Shown here piece by piece: positions 50,681 through 58,905 of a stretch of DNA of 64,000 bases (the stretch's first letter is position 1; the number at the start of each line of letters is the position of its first letter). A program made the position numbers and the translations under genes. Below the pieces are notes generated by a model. It ran no database searches. It was not told the DNA's origin and saw only the letters and a list, made by a program, of their open reading frames with translations. The stretch comes from Plantimonas leprariae (lineage in GTDB: Bacteria; Pseudomonadota; Alphaproteobacteria; Rhizobiales; Rhizobiaceae). Where the stretch lies: assembly GCF_008802405.1 (NCBI RefSeq), contig NZ_VZDO01000011.1:1-64000 (forward strand). Direction: 5' to 3'.

Positions 50681-50965
50681 TGCTGTCCGAACGCCCCGGT
50701 CCGCAAGGTGACGCGGTCCGTCTTCGAGGGAGCCCGCGACATGGCGCGGGCGATCGCCAAGACCGATGCCTACACAGCGTCACGACGCCAACGAAAGAAG
50801 GTCGAGATGCTGTTTGCTCATCTCAAACGCATCCTGAAGCTCGACCGCTTGCACTTAAGAGGACCGAACGGCGCCCGCGACGAGTTCCATCTGGCCGCCA
50901 CCGCGCAGAACCTGAGGAAGATGGCCAAGCTCTACGTCGCCAAGCAGCCAATCCCGGGGACCTGA
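50603..50965 (+). pseudogene. IS1182-family transposase, C-terminal fragment
   Basis: The plus frame reads NTLRYRASLTDCRACELKPQ, CCPNAPVRKVTRSVFEGARD, KKVEMLFAHLKRILKLDRLH and GARDEFHLAATAQNLRKMAK, which is the C-terminal about 120 residues of IS1182-family transposases, including the Cys-rich stretch and the catalytic Glu region (VEMLFAHLKR). It begins abruptly at about 50603 against the sigma factor gene. The GGCCTTTTTCAACA sequence at 51048-51061 resembles the terminal repeat of such elements. Confidence 0.78.
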
Positions 50966-51149
50966 CGGGCGATAGGCCCTCCGCCAACCCCGCCGCGTCC
51001 TGAAGCGATGACCGGTGCCGCCTCGGCGCCGCACAGGATACGGCCTTTTTCAACACTATTGGTGGAAAAGAGACAGTCCGCTTACGAGAAGAGGACATAG
51101 GACTGATCGCTTCCACCGATTTCCAGTCGCTTCCAAGAGAAGCAGTCTT
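50966..51149. other. IS end sequences, non-coding
   Basis: Between the IS1182 C-terminus and the IS256 remnant. It contains the presumed IS1182 end near 51060 and DNA that does not match the normal C-terminus of either transposase. Confidence 0.4.
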
Positions 51150-52276
51150 CAAACGGCGGCGAGTTGCGGGACTTCGCGTTTCAACAAGCAGGATCGTGCC
51201 GACGAGGCGGGTGATGGCCGCCTCGTCGGGGAAGATGCCGACCACCTCGGTGCGACGCTTGATCTCGCCGTTAAGGCGTTTCAGCGGGTTCGTCGAGTGC
51301 AGCTTGACCCGGTGGGCGGCTGGGAAGCCCATGTAGGCCGGCACGTCCGGCTCGGCCTCGTCCATCAGGGCAGCAAGCTTTGGGACCTTGGACCAGAGTT
51401 GATCGGCCACCCGCCGCCACTGCTGACGCGCGACCTCGGCATCGTCCTGGGCAAACGCGGTGGCGATGAAGGCGGAGACGACGCTCCGCCCGCTGCGTCC
51501 GGCATGGGCGAGGACGTTGCGCATGAAGTGGACGCGGCAGCGCTGCCAATTGGCGTTCACCGCCTTGACCATTGAGGCCTTGATGCCCTCGTGCGCGTCC
51601 GAGACGACGAGCTTGACCCCGCGCAGGCCGCGGCGCGCGAGCTTCCGGAGGAAGGCCGTCCAGAACGTCTCGGCCTCAAACGGACCCATGTCCAGGCCCA
51701 GCCCCTCGCGCCGGCCGTCGCTGTCGACGCCCACCGCCACCATCACGGCGACAGAGACGATGCGCCCGTCCTGGCGGACCTCACGTAGGTCGCGTCGATC
51801 CAGAGGTAGGGCCACTCGCCTTCGATGGGGCGGTCGAGGAATACACCGACGCGTTCATCGATCTCCTGGCACAGGCGTGAGACTTGGCTCTTCGAGACGC
51901 CCGTGCCGCCCATGGCTTGGACGAGGTCGTCGACCGAGCGGGTTGAGATGCGCTGGATGTAGACTTCTTGGATCGGGGCGGTGAGCGCCTTCCCGGCCAT
52001 CCGACGCGGCTCGAGGAAGCCGGGGAAGTAGCTGCCCTTGCGCAGCTTGGGGATGCACAACTCCACCCTGCCGGCCCGGGTCTGCCATTCTCGGTCACGG
52101 TAGCCGTTGCGCTGGACCAGCCACTTAGCGCTCTTCTCGCCGTGGGCTGCGCCGGTCAGGCCGCCGACCTCCAACTCCATCAGCCGCTCGGCGGCAAAGC
52201 CGATCATCTCACGCGGCAGATCAGCGTCGGCGCTCTTCTCCATGAGCTCGCGCAGGTTCATCATTGTGTGGGCCAT
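51150..52276 (-). pseudogene. IS256-family (mutator-type) transposase, frameshifted and 3'-truncated
   Basis: From the ATG at 52276: [65 protein letters not shown]. Here the frame breaks at about 51785: one base is lost compared with the family reading ATYVKVRQDGR, and the rest continues in another frame ([67 protein letters not shown]). After LVG the sequence diverges from the usual EQNDEWA ending. The first and second Asp and the Glu motif are recognisable, but the gene is broken. Confidence 0.82.
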
Positions 52277-52449
52277 CGGGGGCACTCGAGCTCGCGGCCG
52301 GCGCTCGCAACCCGGCCCAGCCCCGCAACCGCCGATGACCACCTCTCAGCTACATTGCGCCAAGGAACACGACCCAACGGAGCCATGCGGTTTCCAGATT
52401 ATCATTCGGCGTAACGTATCTACCTATGGCGGCTCGAAGTAGACAGCCG

Positions 52450-52912
52450 CTCAAGCCAGAGCCCGAAATCGTCGTGACCGCGCTCGATTATCTCTTTGGC
52501 AGCGCCCCCCTCGGCCTGTCGAACCGCGGTGGTGACCTCGACGTCAACGATGATCGCGTTCTCCACGTCCACCGGATCGTTGGTGCAGTCGGCGAAGACG
52601 GCAGGGCCGCCTGATCCACTGGCGAGACGAACTTCGGCTCCTCCGGCGTCGCCGCGCCGAAGGCGGCATCGTTAAGCGTGGTGAGACATTCTCGCACCAC
52701 TCAGCGTGCCACACGGGATGGAGATCCTCAGCTGGCTTCACGCCCCGCTGGCGCTGGGCATCAGCAACGATCAGGCTGCGTCCATCGCCGAGCCCTCTCC
52801 GTCAACCGAGCTTCCCGCCATGCGGCGGCGCATCACCATTGCGAAGAGTGCATGCAAAAGGTCGGCGTCGCGAAAGCGCCTGTGGCGGCGTTTGGAGAAG
52901 GTCGAGGGCTCG
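52450..52912 (-). pseudogene. IS1182-family transposase, central fragment with several frameshifts
   Basis: Pieces in successive frames on the minus strand read STFSKRRHRRFRDADLLHAL, then LIVADAQRQRGVKPAEDLHP, then LTTLNDAAFGAATPEEPKFV, then GPAVFADCTNDPVDVENAII and RQAEGGAAKEIIERGHDDFG. In order, these match the middle third of IS1182-family transposases (FSKNRHGRF, DASLIVADA, AAFGAATPVTPKFVSP, VDVEATTAIRQAEVGA). The match ends at about 52450. Its missing C-terminus is the type of sequence found at 50603-50965 on the other strand. Confidence 0.65.
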
Positions 52913-52953
52913 GGCATGTCGCCTTGCAGGCGGCGAGCGGCGCTCGGCCGGCC

Positions 52954-55368
52954 TTACCAGCCTGGCGGCACCGCGTGGGGCTGGGGGACGGTTGGGCGGC
53001 GCGGGGACCGGTCGCCCGGCGGCCAAGCGAGACCGGCGAAGCCGGGGGCGCCGCGCCCGAGAAGCGGGCTGTAGAACGGATCGTTCGCGAGAACCGTCGT
53101 CCAGCGCGCGAAAAGAACGCGCGCTTCGCGCTCGCGCGCGACTCGGTGCGCCGGCGTTTCGGCACTCGTCGCGTCGCTGCCCGCAGCAAAGGCGACGACC
53201 GCGTCGGGCGTGACGACGACGCGCCGGCCGAGCGCCTGCAACTTCAGGGAGTAGTCGACCGCGCCGAGATGGTCCGGAAAGAGCAAGGGATCGAAGCCGC
53301 CAAGCGCCAGGAAATCGGCGCGGCGCGTGAGAAGGCAGCCCGGCCCGACCGCCGCCGCCTGCCGAGCCACGAGGAGCGCGTCGCCAAAGCCGGGGTCGCC
53401 GTGCTGCCGGTCGGCGAAGGCCGGAACGGGCGCACCCGTGGGGCCGAGCACCAGACCCGCTTCGGCGACCAGCCCGCAGGAGCCGAGCACGAGCGGCGCG
53501 ACGGCGCCGACGCCGTCTTCCGCGAAGCGCCCGAGCAACTCGTCCAGCCAGTCCGGCGCGGCCGGCCGCAGCCGCGCGTCGAGAAGGCAGACGAGCTCCG
53601 CCTCCACGCCCTCCACCGCCGCGCCGAGGCGCCGCGCTTGGCCCGTACCGGGCGGCGAGCGGCAGAGCGCGACGCCCGCGAGGTCGAGATCGCGCTGGAG
53701 GCGCTCGCCGGGATCGACCGACATGGCGACCACGATCCGCGGCGCCTGCCGCCCGCGTCCGGCGTCCAGCGCTTCGAGAACCGGCGCGACGCGCGCGGCG
53801 TCGGCGCCGGCATCGATCACCAGCGCTAGCGGGCGCGGCGGGGCGGATCGTGCGACGCGCACGGCCGGCAGCGTCGCGGCCGCTCGCTCCGTCACCTCGG
53901 CGGCGCAGCCGCGCGCGGCGAGATGCGCCCGGACCGAGCGGCGGAGATCGCCCGCCTCGCTCCCCACGAAGGGCGGCAGCACCGCGCCGAAGCCCGGCAC
54001 GTGGAGATGCGCGCCCGCCCCGACGCCGCCGGCTTCCACCGGGTGGAGAAAGAGACGGGCGAGGTCGTCCGCGCCGCTTGTCGCCGCCGCAATCGCCGCC
54101 GCGCGCCGCATCATGAAGCAATGGGTGCCGATGCCCTGTTCCAGTGTCCGCTCGTAGTCGAAGGCAGGCAAGGCGAGCGGCGCGAGCGTGCCGTCGGCGC
54201 TCCGCAGGAGCACGTCGCCGTAGGCGATTTCGGCCGCCCGGTCGTCGGCGAGCGCGGCGGCGAGGCGCTCCAGCCCGCCCGCGCGGATCTCGGTGCCGGC
54301 CGCCGCGAAGAGCACGATGTCTGCCGTCGCCTCGTTGGCGAGGAAGGCCAGAAGGTCGCTCGGCGCGAAGCGCTGCCGGGCGTCGCCCGGTGCCGGCAGC
54401 ATCGTGCCGACCCAATCCCCGGCGGCATCGAGCCCGGCTCCGCCGAGTGTCCGCTCGCCCCCGTCCGCGCCGACCGCGACGACGGCGAGCAGGTTGGCGT
54501 GCGCCCGGCTCGAAAGCGCCGGCGCAAACCGCTTCTCCCATGCCGCGAAACGCCCGAAGGGAACGCTCGCCGGGAAGCGCTCGTCGAAGAGCCGGCCGAT
54601 TTCGGCCTCCGCTTCCGTTGCGGCCCGATCGAGAAGATGGGCGCGCAGCCCTTGCGGAAAGGCGACGAGGCGGACGGGGCTGTTCGGCAGCGGCTTGCCG
54701 TCGCAAAGCACCTCGATCGCATGGGCGCGCCCGTCGGCGAACTCCGCAGGCAGGTGCAAGTCGAAGCCGGGCTCGGCGACACGCAGGTTCCCGCGCGCCA
54801 CCGAGCGCCAGCGATCGGCCCGCGCGGTCGCGACGCAAGCCCCGTCCGCCCAGGCTTCCACGAGCGCCGGGAAGGGCGCGGCGTCGCGGCGCAGCCAGCC
54901 GCGCAGCGCGAGGTCGCCCGTCCATTCGACGCCGCCCTCCGAAAGCGGCGAGGCGGCCGAAACCGCGCCGGCCTTGAGGTCCACGGCCTCGCCGACAGGC
55001 GCGCCGCCGTTCGCGATCCAGACGGCGGCGATGCGGACGTGCGGCAGCAGCGCCGGGTCGATGTGGAAGCAGAAGCCGTGGCAGCCGTCGCCGGCGGCGG
55101 GTCCGAGACCCGGCTGGAACAGTTCGGCGCGGGCGATGGCCTGCGGTTCGCCGTCGAGAACGAGTTCCACCACGAAGCGGCGCGCCGGGTCGGCGGCGTC
55201 GAAGACGTGGCCTTCCAGGACGCCCGCGCCCGTCAGCCGGAGGGTGGAGACGACGCCTTCGGGGGCGCCGGGCGGCGCCGGCGACTCGCCGTCACCCCGG
55301 CGCCGGCGCCTCGATGCGACGAGCGAACTCAGCGGCGATCGCGTGGGCGGCGGCGGGGTCGACGGCAT
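52954..55368 (-). CDS. Large GT2-type glycosyltransferase
   Basis: An 804-residue protein. The N-terminal about 220 residues (LTGAGVLEGHVFDAADPARR, GWLRRDAAPFPALVEAWADG) form repeated beta-type modules seen in surface-polysaccharide proteins. The middle has a GT-A-like part (DIVLFAAAGTEIRAGGLERL, YGDVLLRSADGTLAP). The last about 300 residues contain a second GT2-like part (VALVIDAGADAARVAPVLEA-like start, LVCLLDARLRPAAPDWLDEL, GGFDPLLFPDHLGAVDYSLK). Its start overlaps the preceding glycosyltransferase gene by 77 bases. The stop lies next to IS remnants. Likely builds a surface glycan; the sugar is unknown. Confidence 0.78.
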   Translation of the reverse strand: MPSTPPPPTRSPLSSLVASRRRRRGDGESPAPPGAPEGVVSTLRLTGAGVLEGHVFDAADPARRFVVELVLDGEPQAIARAELFQPGLGPAAGDGCHGFCFHIDPALLPHVRIAAVWIANGGAPVGEAVDLKAGAVSAASPLSEGGVEWTGDLALRGWLRRDAAPFPALVEAWADGACVATARADRWRSVARGNLRVAEPGFDLHLPAEFADGRAHAIEVLCDGKPLPNSPVRLVAFPQGLRAHLLDRAATEAEAEIGRLFDERFPASVPFGRFAAWEKRFAPALSSRAHANLLAVVAVGADGGERTLGGAGLDAAGDWVGTMLPAPGDARQRFAPSDLLAFLANEATADIVLFAAAGTEIRAGGLERLAAALADDRAAEIAYGDVLLRSADGTLAPLALPAFDYERTLEQGIGTHCFMMRRAAAIAAATSGADDLARLFLHPVEAGGVGAGAHLHVPGFGAVLPPFVGSEAGDLRRSVRAHLAARGCAAEVTERAAATLPAVRVARSAPPRPLALVIDAGADAARVAPVLEALDAGRGRQAPRIVVAMSVDPGERLQRDLDLAGVALCRSPPGTGQARRLGAAVEGVEAELVCLLDARLRPAAPDWLDELLGRFAEDGVGAVAPLVLGSCGLVAEAGLVLGPTGAPVPAFADRQHGDPGFGDALLVARQAAAVGPGCLLTRRADFLALGGFDPLLFPDHLGAVDYSLKLQALGRRVVVTPDAVVAFAAGSDATSAETPAHRVAREREARVLFARWTTVLANDPFYSPLLGRGAPGFAGLAWPPGDRSPRRPTVPQPHAVPPGW

Positions 55369-57322
55369 GAGCGGGGATGTCCGGAAAGGGGGCGCCCACC
55401 CTTTCGGGACAGGCGAAGGTGAGGACGGGAAGGCTGGGATCGGGCGCGGGAAGCGGGGGAACGAGAAGCGCGCGAACGCCGTAGCGAAGGGCGACGCTGC
55501 GATGCTCGCCCTCCGCGAGCGGCCCGGTGACGAAGACGTTGCCGCGCCCCATGAGCGCGAGATCGTCCGCCGCGCGGCCTATCACCACGATCCGCGCCGC
55601 GGGCGCTACCAGCCGGAGCGCCGCCGACAGGCGGGCGAGGAAGGCGTCGAGGGCGGGCGCCGGATCGGGCACAAGGACGCCGAGCGTCGGCGGCCGCGCG
55701 CGCGATCCGGGTGGCGGGTCGGCGAGGGGCGCGGGCGCCTCCGGCGGTGGCTCGGGCGGAAAGGCGTCGCCGGCCGCCGCGATCAGCGCGGCGCGCGCGC
55801 TTGCCAGCGGGTCGGCTTCGGCATAGGCCGCGCATTCCGCCTCGATGCCGGGAAAGCGCTGGCGGAGAATCGCGAGATTGCGCACGGCGAGCCCGCGCTT
55901 CGCCGCGCCGAAGGACTCCGAACCGCGGTGCACGACGTAGACGGACGTCGCGCAGACGTTGCGAAAGCCTGCGCGGCGGGCGCCGAGGCAAAACTCCATG
56001 TCCTCGAAATAACCGCGCCCGTAGACGAGCGGCAGGCCGCCCACCGCCGCCATGCAGTCGTGACGCACGAAAAGGCAGAAGCCGGTGCCGGTCGGCAGGT
56101 CCACCACCGTGCCGCCGCCGATTCGCGCGGCGGCTGCGTCGATGCGCACCGCGGCCTCGGGCGTGGGCGCCGGGCTCGCGGCGGCGTGGCGCGGCAGGCT
56201 CGCATATTCGCCGTTGTTGGAGAACGGCGTCGCCGTGCCGATCGCGGGCGCCGAGTAGACGGCGGCGGCGAGCCGCGCGACCGCCCCGGCCGGCAGCACC
56301 GCGTCGGCGTTGAGGAGGAGGATGTCGCGGCCGCGCTCGCCTTCGAGCCCGCGCCCGACCGCGCCCGCGAAGCCGAGATTGGTGCCGTTCCGCCGAAGCG
56401 CGATCCGCCCGTTCGCCGCATGCGCGTCGAGAAGCCCCGCGACCGCCGGTTCGGGCGAGGCGTCGTCCACGGCGACGATGCGAAGGTCCGCGTGGCGCTC
56501 GGCCTCGGCGAAAAGCGCGGCGAAGCAGTCCCGCGTCGCCTCGAAGCCGCGATAGACCGGCACGACGACGGTGACAGACGCGCGCGGGGGAACGCGCTCC
56601 GGCGCCCGGCGGCGCGCGGCGGTGGCGGGGAGGCGGGAGCGGCGCGGCCAGATCCGGCCGTCCGCCAGAACCGCGCCGTCCTCGGCAAGGAGGCGATAGC
56701 TTTCGGGGACGATCTCGAGCCGCGCGTCGAGGCGGCAGGCGTCGAAGCCGTCCGGCGCGAAGGCGAGCGCCGGATCGTGGCGAAGGGGGAAGCGCTCGGT
56801 GCCGTCCGCAGCCCCGATCTCCAGCGCGACGGGCAGTCCCGCCGGCCAGGCGGCGAAACCCGACAGGCGGCCGTCGAGGACGTCGAGCCCTGCCAGCGCC
56901 CGCGGTGCGCCGTCCTCGTTGGCTACGGCGACGAACTGCTTCAGGACGGCTTGGAGAAGGCTCGGGGCCACCGGCCTGCCGCCGTTCGCGATGTCGCCCG
57001 CGAGGCGCCGGAGCGTCGGGGCGTCGGCGCCGAGCCGCAGGCGCGTCATCGCCACCATCGGGTCGAGGGGGTCGGCGCTTTCCGCCCGCGCCAAGTCGCG
57101 CTCGGCCTCGGCCGGAAAGCCGCAGAGCGCGCTCGCCAGCGCCCGGATCGCCAAGTCCACCGCGCGCGGGGGCCGCGCGATCCGGCAACGGCGGTCGATG
57201 AACTCGAACGCCTCGGCCGGCCGGCCGCCGCGCAGCGCCCGCGTCGCGGCGAGTACCAGCGCGTCGGCGTGGCGGTCGGCGTCGCCGAGCGCGAGCGTGC
57301 GCCATGCTGCCACGAGATCCAT
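55292..57322 (-). CDS. GT2-family glycosyltransferase
   Basis: A 676-residue protein with the start at ATG 57322 (MDLVAAWRTLALGDADRHAD). Residues 1-240 are a helical, TPR-like N-terminal part. Residues 248-530 are a GT-A domain: VTVVVPVYRGFEATRDCFAA, VDDASPEP, ILLLNADAVLPAGAV (metal-binding region), GTATPFSNNGEYASLP, GYFEDMEFCLGARRAGF (base region). A C-terminal about 140-residue part follows. It precedes and overlaps the 804-residue glycosyltransferase gene, so both act together, probably on a surface polysaccharide or glycoprotein. Confidence 0.85.
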   Translation of the reverse strand: MDLVAAWRTLALGDADRHADALVLAATRALRGGRPAEAFEFIDRRCRIARPPRAVDLAIRALASALCGFPAEAERDLARAESADPLDPMVAMTRLRLGADAPTLRRLAGDIANGGRPVAPSLLQAVLKQFVAVANEDGAPRALAGLDVLDGRLSGFAAWPAGLPVALEIGAADGTERFPLRHDPALAFAPDGFDACRLDARLEIVPESYRLLAEDGAVLADGRIWPRRSRLPATAARRRAPERVPPRASVTVVVPVYRGFEATRDCFAALFAEAERHADLRIVAVDDASPEPAVAGLLDAHAANGRIALRRNGTNLGFAGAVGRGLEGERGRDILLLNADAVLPAGAVARLAAAVYSAPAIGTATPFSNNGEYASLPRHAAASPAPTPEAAVRIDAAAARIGGGTVVDLPTGTGFCLFVRHDCMAAVGGLPLVYGRGYFEDMEFCLGARRAGFRNVCATSVYVVHRGSESFGAAKRGLAVRNLAILRQRFPGIEAECAAYAEADPLASARAALIAAAGDAFPPEPPPEAPAPLADPPPGSRARPPTLGVLVPDPAPALDAFLARLSAALRLVAPAARIVVIGRAADDLALMGRGNVFVTGPLAEGEHRSVALRYGVRALLVPPLPAPDPSLPVLTFACPERVGAPFPDIPAHAVDPAAAHAIAAEFARRIEAPAPG

Positions 57323-57504
57323 CGGGGTTGGGAATGCCTTCGCTCGCCGTTCGCGCCGCGCGGAAGAATGCCGGCGCTGGCTTTCGGGAGGCTGACCTCG
57401 TTCACGCTTTGCTTGCGATGATTCAACAACTTGCTTGGCGCGGCGTGGTCCAGACGGCATCCTTCGCCGGGCCGGGCGATGCCGGCGGAAGTTCAGGCGC
57501 GGCG

Positions 57505-58905
57505 ATGAGCGAGAGCCACGAGCAGGACGATGCGCCGGGCGGCGGCGCCGGTGACAGCCGCGAGCGGTCCGGCGGCACGGATGCCGGCACCGTCGGCGCC
57601 ATCATGTCGAACAGCATGGCCGCCACGACCACGGCAGCCGCCGCGACGCAGGGGCCGGGCGCTGGCCCTGGCGGGCGCGGCGAGGCGAGCGGCAGCGAGG
57701 CGCGCGCCGGCGCGAACGACGCGGCGGATCAGGGAAGGAGCACCGGCGAGGCCGGCAGCGGCGCCGGCGGCGGTGGCGGCGGGCAGGCGGCGTCCGCTGC
57801 GGCGAGCGGCGGCGCGGCGCGCGGCGCCAGCGCGGGCCCGGGCGCCGGCGGCGCCGGGGCGGGCGGAATCAACACGCCGGGGCCATCGCGCGAGGCAGGG
57901 CGCGGCGAAGGGCGATCCGACGCGCGCGGCGACGCGACAGCGGCCGGCGGACGCGATGGCGGCGGCGGTGAAGCCGGATCGGGCGGCGGGTCGTCCGCCA
58001 CCGCCTCGGGCGGCGAAGGCGGCAGCGCGGGCAGCGGCACGGCCGGCACGGGCGAGAACGGCGGCTCCGGCGGAAACGAGGGCGGCGGCGGCACGAGCGA
58101 TGGCGGCGGGGGCGGAGCATCGTCCGCCAGCAGCGCCGCGACGGATGCCGCGAATGCCGCGACGGGCTCCACCGGTTCGGGCTCTTCCGACTCGGGCTCG
58201 CCGCATATCGGCGAGACCGGCGGCTCGGGCGCACCGTCCGGTGCCGGCACCACCACGGCGACGACCCCGGCCACCGGCACGGGGGTAAGCATGCCGGCCG
58301 ACGTCGCGTCGCCGGTCTGCTTCCGGCCGGGAACCCTGATCGCGACGCCCGGCGGCGCGTGTCCGGTCGAGGCGCTGCGGCCCGGTGACCTCGTTCTGAC
58401 CGTGGGAGGCGCGGCCGAGCCGGTGCGCTGGATCGGAAGGCAGACGGTCGACGCGCGCTCCGGCGATCCGCTGCGCGTCCTGCCGATCCGCATCCGCGCC
58501 GGGGCGATCGGCCCCGCCCTGCCGGCGCGCGATCTCTTCCTGTCGTCGGACCATGCGGTCGCGATCGGCGGCGTCCTCGTCCACGCGGGAGCGCTGGTGG
58601 ACGGCGTCGCGGTGACGCGCGAAAGCGACGGACCGGAGCGGCTGCTCTATCTCCACGTGGAGCTCTCCCGCCATTCCCTGATCCTCGCCGAAGGGCTCGC
58701 GGCGGAAACGTTCGTCGACAACCCGGAACGGCTCGCCTTCGATAACTGGGCCGAGCGCGAAGCGCTGCTTGGGGCTGCGGAGCCGGTTGCCGAGATGGAC
58801 CTGCCGCGCGCGAAATCCGCCCGCCAGGTGCCGCGGGCGGTCCGCCGGATGCTGGCCGAACGGGCGACGGCGCTTCCTCAGGCGGCGCTCACCCTCGCGG
58901 CCTGA
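57505..58905 (+). CDS. Gly-rich protein with C-terminal Hint domain
   Basis: From the ATG at 57505 the protein has 466 residues. Residues 1-270 are low-complexity, mostly Gly, Ala, Ser and Thr (for example GGSGGNEGGGGTSDGGGGGA). A Hint (Hedgehog/intein) domain starts at Cys 272: VCFRPGTLIATPGGACPVEA, LRPGDLVLTVGGAAEPVRWI, LFLSSDHAVAIGGVLVHAGA (His of the HxH-type site), then the closing strands. The initiator Cys suggests self-cleavage, but these bacterial Hint proteins are poorly studied. An alternative start is ATG 57418. It is flanked by glycosyltransferases and overlaps the end of the TPR-glycosyltransferase gene by 28 bases on the other strand. Confidence 0.75.
   Translation: MSESHEQDDAPGGGAGDSRERSGGTDAGTVGAIMSNSMAATTTAAAATQGPGAGPGGRGEASGSEARAGANDAADQGRSTGEAGSGAGGGGGGQAASAAASGGAARGASAGPGAGGAGAGGINTPGPSREAGRGEGRSDARGDATAAGGRDGGGGEAGSGGGSSATASGGEGGSAGSGTAGTGENGGSGGNEGGGGTSDGGGGGASSASSAATDAANAATGSTGSGSSDSGSPHIGETGGSGAPSGAGTTTATTPATGTGVSMPADVASPVCFRPGTLIATPGGACPVEALRPGDLVLTVGGAAEPVRWIGRQTVDARSGDPLRVLPIRIRAGAIGPALPARDLFLSSDHAVAIGGVLVHAGALVDGVAVTRESDGPERLLYLHVELSRHSLILAEGLAAETFVDNPERLAFDNWAEREALLGAAEPVAEMDLPRAKSARQVPRAVRRMLAERATALPQAALTLAA

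Larger units (their letters stand above)
50603..52912. mobile_element. Nested and rearranged IS remnants (IS1182 and IS256 families)
   Basis: Three transposase fragments fill this stretch: an IS1182 C-terminus on the plus strand, a broken IS256 transposase on the minus strand, and the middle of an IS1182 transposase on the minus strand. The two IS1182 pieces are on opposite strands with little overlap in what they encode, so inversion of about 50.6-52.45 kb would place them in one orientation. Nothing here looks able to transpose by itself. Confidence 0.65.

Noticed and set aside
57700-58250. Gly-rich DNA as a tandem repeat or CRISPR-like array
   Set aside because: No fixed repeat unit or spacer pattern; it is degenerate low-complexity coding sequence leading into a Hint domain.
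58300-58905. Hint domain as an intein inside a host protein
   Set aside because: There is no C-terminal extein or downstream His-Asn junction after the domain, and no host enzyme sequence flanks it. It fits a terminal Hint domain.
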